Positions 35,226 through 47,444 of a stretch of 64,000 nucleotides of DNA are shown piece after piece. Both the position numbers and the translations under genes were made by a program. Source of the DNA: Kalaharituber pfeilii (taxonomy: Eukaryota; Ascomycota; Pezizomycetes; Pezizales; Pezizaceae). Position 1 is the stretch's first letter. Each line of letters opens with the position of its first letter. The stretch is taken from assembly GCA_015179045.1 (NCBI GenBank), contig WHUZ01000016.1, forward strand, positions 744,001 through 808,000. The letters run 5' to 3'. The notes below the pieces were generated by a model. It was not told where the DNA came from, did no database searches, and was given only the letters and a program-made list of their open reading frames with translations.

Positions 35226-35923
35226 TTAGACTGCTGCGATGCATAGGGGCTGCATAGCACGCTGTTCACCAGGGTTTACCGAGTCACTCATTCCGGACCA
35301 TTCTTCTTGGCTTGGTTGGAAATGATTGGAGATGATCAAATCGTTTGGTTTCGAGAGCTCATCACAGTGGGATGGGATGGGCTGAAAGACTGGAGTTGAT
35401 GGAATGGCAACCTTCAATTGATCGAGAAGCCGAGTTTCAGCAACGCTTTGACAACCAATAAAGATCGCTTTATCCTGGCTACAATGACGAACTTCGTTGA
35501 CGATTGTTGCCATTTCGGTACTGCAGGGTGCGCTATTGACTTTAGGCGGGTGAAGCTCAATAATTGGCTTCTGGTGACGATGCGCATCTGTTGAAAGAGG
35601 TTGAGGCTGCCAAATTTGGGTCTGGAGGCCATCTGAGAAAATTCTTAGCACTCTGTAGAGTACCGGTAGCTGTGCAGCCTCCTGCAAACAATGTCAACTT
35701 TGTAGTATTAGTTATGTAGTACAGTACTCATGCAGCTGGGTATATCAAGTAGAGTACATGGTAAATGACCAGCAGGAGGAAAAAAGAGGTGACTGGCATT
35801 GTGGATATGGGCACAGACAAGATACCCAGCTGCCGCCGATCCTATGGCCAACTCCATCTTCTCAGGTGGATGGGAACACTTTAAACGCACTCTATGATAC
35901 AAGTTATTCACCCTCCGTCGCAT
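35226..35923 (-). CDS. Hypothetical two-exon protein, about 218 aa
   Basis: A 152-codon frame (35681-35226) starts right after a good acceptor (TTTGCAG) that is preceded by an ACTAATAC branch-like site. Upstream, a 67-codon frame beginning at ATG 35923 ends in the same phase at a GTACTA donor (35722), giving a 41-nt intron, short even for fungi. The joined product starts MRRRVNNLYHR, contains a hydrophobic segment (AIGSAAAGYLVCAHIHNASH) and then a soluble part with IFIGCQSVAETRLLDQLKVA and a Pro/Ser-rich tail. No domain is recognised. The start lies at the edge of a GC-rich island (about 35930-36400), consistent with a promoter. It could instead be a chance combination of frames. Confidence 0.35.
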
Positions 35924-38294
35924 TCTCAAGCCGCCTCCATCTCAGTGCGACGTAGCTGGGGTGGCAGCTGTGCTAGCTAGAGTGGCGACCGAGCGCATTG
36001 TGCAGGCCAGCCCTTGTCGCCGTATGGCGGGCGCCAGGCATTGTCCGCGATGCTGCTGGAGCGCGCCGCAGACCAACTTCGCGATGCCAGTGTGAGGCAG
36101 CACTTGCTCGCCGTGCATCCGCCGTGCTCTGGCCGGGCCGTGCTCGTGCACGCCGTGCTCCGCCGTGGGGAAGGCTTCTACATGCTGCTGCTGGGGTCCG
36201 CACCCGGTCCTCGCCTTGGTGCTGTCGCTACGGGGCTCACCCATCTCTCCCAAGCCAGCGCCTGCCAATCTGCCGCCTGCCCGGGTTTTTGCTGGAGCGG
36301 TGCCTGCTCGGTCTCTTGCTATGTCTCTTGATCATTGACCCTGACGCCATCGCCCACTCGTTCACACGGCCTGCTCCCTTCCTGCCTCCTCCATCCCTTC
36401 ATCACGCTACACTACCGGGCACCCTTTAACAGGACTCTGCAATCGCAGCGCAGCAAACAGCATAAATTTACGGAAGTCGGGGTCCACCCTCAGCTACCGG
36501 AGGAAGAGAGGAAGAAAGTGAAAAAGGAAAAGGGCGAAGGAGAAAAGGGAAAAAAAAAAAAAAAAAACCCCAGCCACTCTCTCTACCTACTGTACCCTGG
36601 CACTTCTCTGGCACTTCACAGAGAGACATTGGAAATCCAACCCGAGCCACTGTTACTCACCCTTCCTTGCTTATTTCCCGATAACTTCATTCCTTTCTTA
36701 CCCTCTCAACCAGTCGATTTTACGGTTGGTCGGTTGATAAAGATTGGAACCCGTCTTCTTTTGCGAGTAAAAAGAGACCTGTCACCAGTAAACATTAATA
36801 GAGGGAACAAAGATAACCTGACAAAAGTAAGGAGGAAAGAAACGAATCCAGTGTTGAAAGACACTCCTCTGGTGTCGCTTTCGGAAAAGTCGATCATTCT
36901 TTTGTCGCATTCATTACTCCGTTTACAACCACATGCAAATCAGGATAGAAAGGCAGAGCATTCACTAAACGTTTTTTTTTTTTCGGGAATTTAAATTCAG
37001 GAACAGATAAACATATTAATTTCTTTGGACTTTCTATTGTCGTGGAGGCACGCTGGACGTACTTCGCATTTCATAGATTCACAGCAGCAATAATCAGTTA
37101 ATCCTGAGCGTTCCCACTCTCACTTGTCGCTCCCCAACAAATATTCTCGCAGATACTGGAATACATCCACCAAGACACACGCACACACCAAAATACAGAA
37201 AACAGTTATCAATTCAGCCCGAGAACACTGCTCTTTATATTCGAAAGCACGCGCGCATTTACGATACCCTGCGCTCTCTGTGAATAAGCTTTCTGGTGCC
37301 AAAAGGTGAGAGAAGATTATGGCATTTCTCAACCGAAAATTTGAACAGCGACACTGACATGGTAGCAGAAAGCGCACTCCCAGAGGCAATTTAGGGGACT
37401 CGGCTTGATTTGAGTCGCTTGGTGGAATAGGTGGCTTGCACCTGACTATCCACTTGGATATCTCTGCCTTTTATTCTTCTGGGGTCATTTTTCTTGCACG
37501 CGCAAATCCCCAGATTTTTTCTGCGGGAGGGGGTTCATTATTTTTATCCTACTGTTGGTTGCTTCAGTTGGTGTTGGAAGTGAGTTACCGCCGCCCCCTC
37601 CCTTTTTCGTGCGCTTTTATCTATTTTAGTGCCTGCGCATCTATTTTGGGATCGCAACTCACCATGCACGTTGCAACCAACGAGATGCAGAGTGGCGGCG
37701 TATGCCCATTGGTGCGCCCGCGTGTTTGTCTGGGGCATCCATCCCCCTCATCCACCCCCCCCCCACTTGAAGGCCCAGCCCATCCCACTTGGCGGGCAGC
37801 TGCCTTGAAATAACATTATCTTTCTGAATACCCGACACTCAATTTCCAATCGCTGCCTGTTGCTATACATATATTAGTGAATGCTGGGCCTTAGCTGACG
37901 GAAAAGAGGGGCTGAATTTGAAGGACCGCAGGCTCTCAACCCGATCGCACACCCCACGGTGACACATTGGGCCCCAAACTCGCATCAGCTGTAACCGATC
38001 ATCAATCCCAAATTGGAAACAAGCTACATTTGGCCTCCATTCGACCCGTGCGCATAACCTTTTACAGATTTTCAGATCTCGAATTTGCCAGTGGGTGGAG
38101 GGATACCAGTCAGGGACGCCACAAAGCCTATTGTAATTTGGTTAAAAAGAGCCTGAGGTACCCTCCTTGCCCGAGACCCCTTTATCAGTTTGCGTAACCT
38201 CCCAAGGTTGCCTTGTATCCACATATCTAGTTCTCTTCCTCCTGTTGAATACGTTTATCGATCTCTGTTTGCAGCATACAGGCAGATATTCACA
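35924..38294 (+). promoter_or_regulatory. GC-rich island and long leader upstream of the dual-specificity phosphatase
   Basis: Bases about 35930-36400 are CpG-rich and lie between the hypothetical minus-strand gene and the phosphatase. An A-rich run (36549-36567), C/T-rich tracts and AT-rich DNA follow. No other gene is evident. The frame of the phosphatase is open upstream to a TTG at 38190, but the first ATG is 38295. Confidence 0.4.
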
Positions 38295-40706
38295 ATGAAG
38301 TTTCATCAAGCTGACAGTACGTCTCTCAAAAGAACATACACTTTAGTCTCAGACTCTTATCCAACATCATTGGTTACTGGTTTTGGGGATCCTTCCGTAG
38401 GATTAAGGCCCAGAAGAGTAGCTGTCTTAACCAGTCCCAAACGGCATATGTCAATCTCGCTTAAACGTCCGTTCCCATTTTCCAGTTCACCACTTTCGTC
38501 ATCATTCACTCCCGATTGTACGTCAACAGTAGAAACAGAGGCTTCAGTGCCGTCGTTACCACGGACTGGGGACATAGTCATGTCAGGGTGTCAGCAGGCC
38601 ACAACTCAGTTTCAAAGTTTTACCCAAAATAATAGCACCACGTTACCGGCCATGACCAATAACTCTGCAGGACTATTGTCATACCAGCAGCCGCATAACT
38701 CTCATAGTACATCAACGTCTGCGTCATCGTCCAATAACTCCTCTCCTACCTCCACGATATCAACAACGGAGTCATCTGTTACAGAAACTGATACACTAAA
38801 CTCAAACTTTGATTCGCCGACAACATCAAAATTACCCTTATCAGATTTCGCCTCTAAAAACATGGGCAGGCTGTCTAAAGAAGAACTGACAATAGTACCA
38901 CCTACAACCACTTCAGCCTCTTGTCCACAGACGATTTCACCTAGCAAGAAAGCACGGAACGCAAAGAATTTGTCACTTAATGTCCCACCACCTACAGGCG
39001 TGCCTAGAGCTCAGCCAACCGGAATAGATCCTTCCTTACAAGGCGTCAGCCCAAGGTCAATGTCTGCCCCTAACTCGCCAGCATTCATACTTCCTCCCCC
39101 ACCACCGGCGCCGAAGCGAAGGCCTAGTAATTTGGGCTTGACCATCAAGCTACCTTCTACCCTCGGTCAGACATCAAATGTCCAGGCTGTTGGAAAAAGT
39201 GGTCTTCGGCATCATCAATCGTCACCATCTTTGTTCTCGCCAGGGCCAAATGCATTACCTGGGGGGATGAAGTTCCCACCCGTGCATCAGTCGCGATTTT
39301 ACCACCCACTTCGACCATTTGTACCAGATTCGATACCGTCCTCAATACCATCATCTGTTTCATCACCATCACCTCCACGAACACCACCTCCACCTTTACA
39401 TGAGATGGATGAAGAATTTGAGGATGAGCCACGGTCAGGAGAGGCAAAGTCACCTGCATACCCTGAGGGCCCTGTCTGTATTTTCGATCCCAATGTTTAT
39501 CTGTTTGCAGAACCGGATGCAGAGCTGGCCAGCGAGTTTGACGTGGTAATAAATGTTGCGCGAGAGGTGTTGAATCCTTTCGATCTGAGAGAGAAAAGGC
39601 TTGATGCCGAGAGGTTGAAACAGGACCAGGGCGTAAACCGAAGGGAATCAGTAGTACCTGACACGGGCTGCACAGACGCCTCATTTATTACAGCTTTTGA
39701 AGAAACTCCATTCAGTCCAACAAAAACTCCAGTACCCGATTTGACAGAAAAGAAACCAGAGTACATTCATATGCCTTGGGACCACAACACACCGATTGTT
39801 GACGAACTTCCACCGCTTGTGAAACTAATACGAGACAGGGTAACAGCTGGAAAGAAAGTTCTAGTTCATTGCCAATGTGGAGTGAGCAGATCCGCAAGCT
39901 TATTGATTGCATATGCTTTATTCATGAAACCAGAACAGACAGTTCAGGAAGCATATGATACGGTTAAAAATAGGAGCAAGTGGATTGGTCCAAATATGAG
40001 CTTGATATTCCAGCTGTTAGAATGGAAAAAGAGGCTAGGAAAGGAGGATATGGGCCAACCAGGCTTTCGGTCCGGGATGGGCAAACAGTCAACTACTCCA
40101 AATAACAATTTTGGACGAAAAGGCCGCAACCCCAATGGGAGCCTCTCAGTTGACAACGAAGACTTAGAAGATATCCCTGAGCCGCTAACAGCACCACTGC
40201 CTCAGCGGCCACAACCTTCAACTCCCTTGAAACCACCAACTACGAAGAACCATCCGATACCGCAGATGGTACGTACCAGGTCAGAAAATGGAGGTTTATT
40301 ATCAGATGTGATGCCAGGGCCATCATCAGCCCCTCCAGGGATGATAACGATACCGCACAAGGGTTTCCCACAAACACCTGAGCCCGTCAATGACGCGCCA
40401 CACGCTTTCTCTTTACCTAGTCAGTCGAAGGAATCTGCAGTAGCATATGCCATTAAGATGGAGCAAGATAAGCGACGAATAGCACCAATAAGACCTGAGA
40501 CCGAAAAACGGCGCTTAGGTTTTGGATTACCGGATCACGAAGATTCAGGACCAGAGCCATCCTTTCGGTCACCACGAAACAGTGGATATTTCGGCTTTGG
40601 TCTACCGCTGCGCAGAGAGGTACCCGCCTATGTATTTGAGGACCCCAGGAGCCCGAACCGGGGTGCGGAAACACCAGTCTTGCGGAGTATATTTGATGTA
40701 TTGTAG
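38295..40706 (+). CDS. Dual-specificity MAP-kinase phosphatase (Msg5/Pmp1-like), 803 aa
   Basis: Dephosphorylates phospho-Tyr and phospho-Thr, most likely on a MAP kinase of the wall-integrity or pheromone pathway. It is a single exon. ATG 38295 is in good context (CACAATGA). The N-terminal ~390 residues are Ser/Thr/Pro-rich and disordered, with several basic Ser-Pro sites. The catalytic domain lies near residues 395-585: VCIFDPNVYLF, DVVINVAREV, a conserved Trp-Asp loop (MPWDHNTP, with the general acid Asp), then VLVHCQCGVSRSASLLIAY, the HCX5R P-loop with nucleophile Cys526 and Arg532. AYDTVKNRSKWIGPNMSLIFQL completes the fold. The C-terminal ~210 residues are again disordered and Pro-rich. 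The catalytic residues are intact. The MAP-kinase target is inferred from family; yeast Msg5 is shorter (~490 aa). Confidence 0.92.
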   Translation: MKFHQADSTSLKRTYTLVSDSYPTSLVTGFGDPSVGLRPRRVAVLTSPKRHMSISLKRPFPFSSSPLSSSFTPDCTSTVETEASVPSLPRTGDIVMSGCQQATTQFQSFTQNNSTTLPAMTNNSAGLLSYQQPHNSHSTSTSASSSNNSSPTSTISTTESSVTETDTLNSNFDSPTTSKLPLSDFASKNMGRLSKEELTIVPPTTTSASCPQTISPSKKARNAKNLSLNVPPPTGVPRAQPTGIDPSLQGVSPRSMSAPNSPAFILPPPPPAPKRRPSNLGLTIKLPSTLGQTSNVQAVGKSGLRHHQSSPSLFSPGPNALPGGMKFPPVHQSRFYHPLRPFVPDSIPSSIPSSVSSPSPPRTPPPPLHEMDEEFEDEPRSGEAKSPAYPEGPVCIFDPNVYLFAEPDAELASEFDVVINVAREVLNPFDLREKRLDAERLKQDQGVNRRESVVPDTGCTDASFITAFEETPFSPTKTPVPDLTEKKPEYIHMPWDHNTPIVDELPPLVKLIRDRVTAGKKVLVHCQCGVSRSASLLIAYALFMKPEQTVQEAYDTVKNRSKWIGPNMSLIFQLLEWKKRLGKEDMGQPGFRSGMGKQSTTPNNNFGRKGRNPNGSLSVDNEDLEDIPEPLTAPLPQRPQPSTPLKPPTTKNHPIPQMVRTRSENGGLLSDVMPGPSSAPPGMITIPHKGFPQTPEPVNDAPHAFSLPSQSKESAVAYAIKMEQDKRRIAPIRPETEKRRLGFGLPDHEDSGPEPSFRSPRNSGYFGFGLPLRREVPAYVFEDPRSPNRGAETPVLRSIFDVL

Positions 40707-43700
40707 GTAAATACTCCCAGTTTTTCTAAGAATTCGTTGTTTTCCCTTCAATGCAAAGCAACAGTTCTTTTTCTGTGCAGTTGTGCTAATAGTGATCTGT
40801 GTAGTACGAAGCTTTGGAGGAGGCTAGTGGGATGAGATGTCGGATTTTCCATTCTTTTGGATTTTCTTTTGTCTTGTGGATAGGCTGGCATGCATGAGGT
40901 CAAAAGTCAGAGAGAGAGTGTGTGTGAATACTTGGGACCTAAACATGAAAGGTACGCGGTAGCGGGGAAAATAGTGGGATGCTTAGGACGTAGGGATTCA
41001 TTATTGGCACCTTTGTCGGCATTAAGAAAAGATCACCAGGTAGGCATTGTCAAAACGTCAGGGTCAATCAACATCATTATCGTTATCAATATTTGGAGAT
41101 TTAAACTCGGCAAAAGAGAACTGTCAACCAAGTCGGTCATCAAAAAGAAGACAAAAAAATCAATCATAGCATCATTTGCTTCCTCTCGTTTCGTTTCAAA
41201 TCCTTACCTGCGTTTGCTTTCAGATCCGGGTTTTTAACGATGAGGAGCTTTCTTTTCACAACTGCCACATGTGGCCTTTCACTAGCTTGATTGATACTTG
41301 GCATCTGAAAAACCGCTTCATTGACGGTGGTTGCTATTTTGTGTGGGCATGTTGACAGGATTTAATAGGGGTTCAAATACAGTACCTAACGTGGCGGAAA
41401 GCCCTTGGATTCGATTTGTTACATTACCTTCGTTCCTCCTGGTCTCATTCTGGCATTTCGAATACTCTTTAATGTTTTGCTTTTTTCTTTTCGTTTCTTT
41501 CTGTCATCATTCTCGCTTTGGTTAATCATATTGGGGTTTTTCCATTTCTTTTTTCCCTTGTTTCCTTTATTTCATCTGTTTATCTATCTGCTATCTATCT
41601 ACGGGGGTTCCGGTCATTCGCTACATCTACCATCTCATGTTTTTGGGCTTTTGGCTCCTTTCACAAGTTTTCTCTATGTGCCTTTGTTGATTTTTTTGAT
41701 TTTCTTTTTTTCTTTTTTTTCTTTTTTTTCTTTTTTTTCTTTTTTTCCCTCTTCATTGTTTATGCTTTCTGCCTTTTTTTTTTTTTTCTTTTTTTTTCTT
41801 CCTTTTTTTTTTTTGAGCCTGTTTTCTGTGCTCGGTTGCATACAGAATACTACATATCACACGTATCATACCATACCCTACTATAGATAGTCGGGGGTCG
41901 GGTCAGGGGGATAGGATGTGTACATCATTAGCTATCATATATCATAGCAAAGAAGTTTATTTGGACAGCACACAAACAAACAAACAAACAAAACATCTTG
42001 CTCGACCTTTTAGTTGTGAAGCAATGAACGAAGAGAAGGTGCGATGAAGACCCACGTGGTCGGGAAGAAGTGAGGCGCACATGTGCTTTGTATAGGGTTA
42101 TTACAGATGATAGTCAGTATCCAATTACTGCTTCTCATGCCGTCTAACTAACTGGTTGGTAGTGGGCGCGTCAATGATGGTCTGGATGACAACTATTACC
42201 TCTAATGTGTTTTGCTGTGATCGATTATCAAATCTGCATGTACAGCACAGTTCCATTACCTACAGTAACTGGAATCTACCTATGCTATTTCACAAAGGTA
42301 AGTTGCCATTACACATGCGGGAATGAACGCTCATGCATGTAGAAGTGACACGGTTCCGGGCATGCGAGATTGACGATCATGTACGTCAGATATTTTATTA
42401 TTCGAGAACTTGTAATCATCATGTTTACTGGGAGTTTTGTACATTGGAAAACAGGATGGTCCTACAAACTGAGTCAGAACTCACATACAACCAATTCGAT
42501 ATGATTGTCGGAGGTGGCGGAGTATCCGAGACAAAGCTGTGAGTAATAATGAACTTTGAATTTAAGGCGTCCCGTTTCTAAAGATAAAAAAAAAAAAAAA
42601 AAAAAATAATGATCAGGCAAACTTACCTTGAAGGCACCAGCTGTTTAATCTAGAAACCTTGAAAATAAGCTTGCCCCGTTTCAATCTCCAAGGCTCCATT
42701 TGTCTAACGAGATAGTTAATCCGAGATCCAGATTTTTGCATGTGTTTCTTTGTCAATTGGCATCAAAAAGTGCACGGTGACAGCTGGAGCAGCCCTAGCC
42801 GGCAAGCTTTGCCGGGCTACTAGCCTCGTCCCCCGGGGCTGAGCTGTACCTGAAGACCAGGGAAAGTGCGAGTTGCGAACGAGATGAACCTAGGCCCTGA
42901 TCATCACGCAGGAATGGTGTCAGCATGCATATGTGACCCCAGTTGTTGCAGTGCAACATGAGCAACCCTGCAACATCATGTGTCAAACGCTGCTTTCACA
43001 GAGTTGGATATCGATTCAGGGTTATAGTATCGGTTATTGCTAAAGGGTCTTGGCACGAAAGTACCTGGGTGGCTCAGGCGCAACGTAAAAAGCCGCGAAT
43101 AAGGCCATATGCTACGCACGCGACCTGCCCTAGGTGGGTCTTATTCACTAGTAAGGTCGTATTTTCCTTATTCGGAAATTTTACGGTACCCGCGTGATGG
43201 CGACTTTAAGTCAGCGGTCGTGCACCATGTGCATTAGAAAAGCAGATGTGACATGAGACTAGACTGACTGTTTAGTCAAGTTGAGCAAGTGAAAATGAGA
43301 AGTAGGAACTAAGTCCCAGCACACCACCTATAGCTGCTTGACGTGACGTTCCCTGATTCCAGTTCCAACCCCTCAACGTGGTGTACTCAGTGATTCCCCT
43401 ACTCTTCATCAATCCATTACAAGCCTTCTAATTAAAGCATTCATCTTGCAATTGACGTCAAGTCAGCGGTGCTCCAGAGAAATTTTAACCCGGCTGGTTG
43501 CAAGCTAGACGTACGCTTCGGACAATGTAGTGATCACATTGGCTCCTCCAGCAGCAGGAGAGGCACAAGGAGAAGGAAAAAGTGCACGCGGACAAAGCTT
43601 TCCGGCGCCCAGATATCACACATATTTCAACGGAGAGCAGACTTTGGACTCTATGCATATTGCCGCGGTAGGCCGAGCCGAGGTTATCTCCGCTACACAT

Positions 43701-45863
43701 ATTTTTGTTCATGGGCACGATTATGACTGATAACACGAGTTGTAGTCCTATAATTAGTTCCACAGCTATCCTTCGATGTCGCATGTCAAATCGATCATCT
43801 CATCGTTGCATGTTACTGCCAAGTACTCTCTACATGTGCTATCGATACGTTCACGCTTATTCACAAAAAAAAAAAGAAAAGAAAAGAAAAAAAAAAGAAA
43901 AGGAAAAAAAAGAATCAGAAAATAAAAACCAAAAAATTTCAATTTGCACCAGTGAATTGGGGGGGAAGTGGCGGGGTCATTTCGATTTTGAAAATACGGA
44001 GGATTGCCAGTTTGCAACCAGCATAAAACTCTCGGGGAGAGTAACTAACACTTGAAAGAGGTTGGTATGTATGAAAGTTAGGTAGTTATGCTACAAAACT
44101 GCAGTGCACGGTTTGGTTCCTGACTCTAATACCCGGTTTGTCCACGTAACGACAGCACACATTCGAGCTGCAACGTTGTACGCCGCAGGTGTGCATAAAG
44201 GGTTCTATTGAGTACGCCCCCCCCCCCTCTACTCTCGTAATTCGTTAACCCTACAACTTTTCATGTTAGATTAACAGAGTCTCAAACCAGACTACCGTTT
44301 ACTGCTAACGAATAACATACCTACCTATTCTATATATATACCACAGGTACAACATATACAGAGGGAAAAAAAGAAAAGAACAGAATAGAAAAGAAAAGAA
44401 ACAAAAAAAAAAATAAGAATAAAAATAATCGCGAGCTACGATTTCAGGGTAGTCCCATAACCAGGAGCTGCCTGTTATACCTTAAAATACCTACTGCATT
44501 AGGTATGATAGTCCTTTCTCTCCCAACGCTCATTGCATGCTTCAAAGTATTAAAAGTAATTTTTTCAAAACTGTCAAATTTTAAACCCGCCTGTGTGATA
44601 TAATAATGTTCGGGCCAGGCCCATTGGCCAAACGCTAGGGGCCATTGGCCAATCACTTGGGGACAGTGGTCGATTGGCCCAGGGCCATGCCATTCGGTAA
44701 ACAGCGGGCCACTCACATCATGCATTCTACTTATCCCAAATAATATTCTAGTAGCTAGATACTAAGTACATCCTATAAATGAACCCGTCTATAGAACTCC
44801 TTGTCCTCCGCACCTTTTGCTCGATATCATTAAAATTCCAAACATAAAAGTAATCATGTGGCACAAAGTCCCCAAATCTCTGGGTTGAATTACTTGAGTA
44901 CAGCCTGGCTGCAGTTTGTCAGTACACAAAGCATACAGTACCGTGCCTGTCCGCCCACGTATTCGCCTCACGTGATACACTATACCAACACAGATGCACC
45001 AGGTAACGAGTAAAAACTCGGCGTATATACCAGTGCGGTACCTACATTATACTGTATAGTAGGGGATTCTTACCTGTTCCACGGTCGACTCTCTACAGTT
45101 GCAGTACATTAGAGATGGGGGTTTTCTCTACATAAGCTTCTTGTACTTAAGTATACTAAGGCATTGTCCAACATAACTATCACATGAGCGTTCGCTCTCC
45201 GGTACACAGTGGGTGCCACCCACCCCTTCACAGTCACCTGCCGCCGTCCCTGCTCGCCGATCCCCAGGTTCACGCCTGGGACTAACGATCCAGACTACAG
45301 GGCTACAGTAGCCCCAGTTTAAATCGAAGGCAAGGCAGTATCGGTATTCCTTGCAGCTCGACAATCATCCCGCTGCAAGCCGCTTAATAGACTGTTCTAT
45401 TTTTTCTCCGTGATCTGGGACCAGCACATACACAGAAGGGCTCAACCGTTTTCATGCAAAGACACACAGATACAATTGCAACACACAAATTACAAAGCAA
45501 GCAAAACACGCATCCATAATGTGCTCTATGCAAGATTAAAAATGTGTTATATAACAACATTTCAACGGAGTATGAATATTGGATGGATATGAAAAGTGAC
45601 CAAACCCAATGTAAACCCCATTTGTTCAATACCTAACCAATGCAAAATCCAGAATTGAAAAAAAAAAAAAAAAAAAAAAAAGCAAAACAAGAAACAACAA
45701 AGCATATTCAAGGGATTGATAAAATCCGGAAGCATCTGCGTGGCAAAGCAACATGCAAGTAAGATTTGAAACAATGCATAGCTTCATGGGTATGTCTGTA
45801 GAAAATGCCGTTGCCCTTTCGTAAATCAAGGTCTAAACCCCGTGAAGTCGACATGCTTGTCTT
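40707..45863. other. Long intergenic region, AT-rich with homopolymers
   Basis: About 5.2 kb between the phosphatase and the 3' end of the dehydratase gene. It has a T-rich 3' flank (dense T/C runs 41690-41815), poly-A tracts at 42586-42606 and 45658-45681, A/G-rich DNA at 43864-43920 and 44366-44424, a C-run near 44218-44228 and a CCAAT cluster at 44623-44677. Short frames at 42333, 43469 and 44444-44725 (minus) are not recognisable. Confidence 0.45.
44623..44677. promoter_or_regulatory. Cluster of CCAAT/ATTGG boxes
   Basis: Three ATTGG motifs (44623, 44644, 44673) and one CCAAT (44649) occur in 55 bp, including the perfect palindrome ATTGGCCAAT at 44644-44653. CCAAT boxes bind the HAP complex in fungi. 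No gene start is known nearby, so function is uncertain. Confidence 0.3.
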
Positions 45864-47287
45864 CTACCACTCTCTCACGCTGCCATCAGGGCCGTGGAAT
45901 TCCAAGCATCGCCATGCCTTGCAGTTCTTGCTCACTTTCCGGACCTCAGCTTCGTCAATTTCAATACCCAATCCAGGGCCAGTTGGCGCTTTGACATATC
46001 CCTCCTTCACATCGAAAATGGAAGCATCCTTGAGATAACTGCACAAATCGTATGTGCTGTTGTGCATAGAGTTATAGTGGATTCCAAGACTCATCTCTTG
46101 GATCACAAAATTTGGTGTGGCCAGTGCGACCTGGATAGACGCGGCAAGCGCAATTGGACCCAATGGGCAATGCGGAGCAATACCAACGTCATAAGCTTCT
46201 GCCATTGCAGCTATCCTTCTGATTTCAGAGATGCCACCAACATGAGAAATATCAGGCTGCAAGACATCGATAGCAGCAGATTCTAAGAAAGGTTTAACAT
46301 CCCAACGATTATACAGCCGCTCACCGAGAGCAATAGGGATAGATGTCTGCGTAGAAAAGTGTTTTATAGCTTCTAGGTGCTCAGATAGTAATGGCTCCTC
46401 AATGAAGAGTGGCTGGTGCGGTTCAAGTGCCTTAGCAAGCTGCTTCGCCATCGGCTTGTGCACTCTGCCATGGAAATCCAGTCCCACGTCGAGACCGAGT
46501 GCCTTGACCGCCTTGAGTCGTTCAACAGATCCCTGAAGCGCAGATGGGGAGTCAAGCCAACCCAAGTCTGCAGTGGCATTCATTTTAATGGCTTTGAAGC
46601 CTTGACCAATACGCTTTTTGCTGTTGAACACAAACAGCAACGTCAGCACCGTAGCTTACAAGAGGAATTGATAATAGGACTTACGCTTGGGCCTCGACGT
46701 CTTCTGGCCGATCACCCCCAATCCATGCATATACGGAGACCTTGTCACGAACCTTCCCTCCAAGCAAACTGTAGATTGGAACACCAAGTTTTCGTGCTAC
46801 CGTACACGTTAGTCTAGGAAAATTGAACTCTCACAGCGTTCACGCCACGGGTCCGTTTCATGGGAGAGAGGTGTTGTTGAGAGGAGCATTTGCAACACAA
46901 TCTGGACTGCATGTCGAGGGTAAAACGATTATTGAAGCATACCTTTCAAATCCCACAATGCAATATCAATACCAGAAATCGCCGACATGAAGACCGCACC
47001 ACCACGGTAGAATCCTAGTCGCCATGCAGTTTGCCAGATGTGTTCAATATCACTAAAGGTTGTGTCAGCGTTGTTGCCATCATAGTCGACGAAGGTGGGG
47101 GAAGCACTCACTCTGCTTCATAGCCCACAAACCTCCCAATCAGCTCATCTAAGCTCCCCTCTATAGCCTCTGTGTGCCCTTCTAATGTCGATTCACCCCA
47201 CCCATATCCACCATCTGAGCTCGTCACTTTGACGAATAGCCAGCGGGGCATGACACGGAAGTACTCAATTGAAGTGATTTTGGCCAT
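45864..47287 (-). CDS. Galactonate dehydratase-like enzyme (mandelate racemase/enolase superfamily)
   Basis: Predicted to remove water from an aldonate, probably D-galactonate, giving a 2-keto-3-deoxy acid. Four exons: 47287-47112, 47052-46943, 46796-46685 and 46620-45864 (384 aa; E. coli DgoD is 382). Joining them reproduces the DgoD pattern throughout: [89 protein letters not shown] and GLGIEIDE. Metal ligands Asp181, Glu207 and Glu233 and the acid/base residues His183 and His283 are present at a constant offset of two from DgoD. The N-terminal capping domain is complete. There are no sugar-catabolic neighbours, so the pathway is unclear. A TATATATA element lies 150 bp upstream. The family is certain; the exact aldonate substrate is inferred. 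Confidence 0.93.
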
Positions 47288-47436
47288 GATGAGGTCCGGG
47301 AAAAAGATGTGGATAGAATTTGGGAAAGACGTAAGTCAGCTTGTCAGAATAGAGCGTACAATGAGAAAGAACAATTGGAAAGTCTAAGAATTAGGTTTTT
47401 TATGTTGGCGTGTTTGGCAAGAGGTGGGATGGATGA

Positions 47437-47444
47437 TATATATA
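47437..47444 (-). promoter_or_regulatory. TATA element of the dehydratase gene
   Basis: The palindromic TATATATA stands 150 bp ahead of the ATG at 47287, at a usual distance for a fungal TATA box. Confidence 0.45.
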
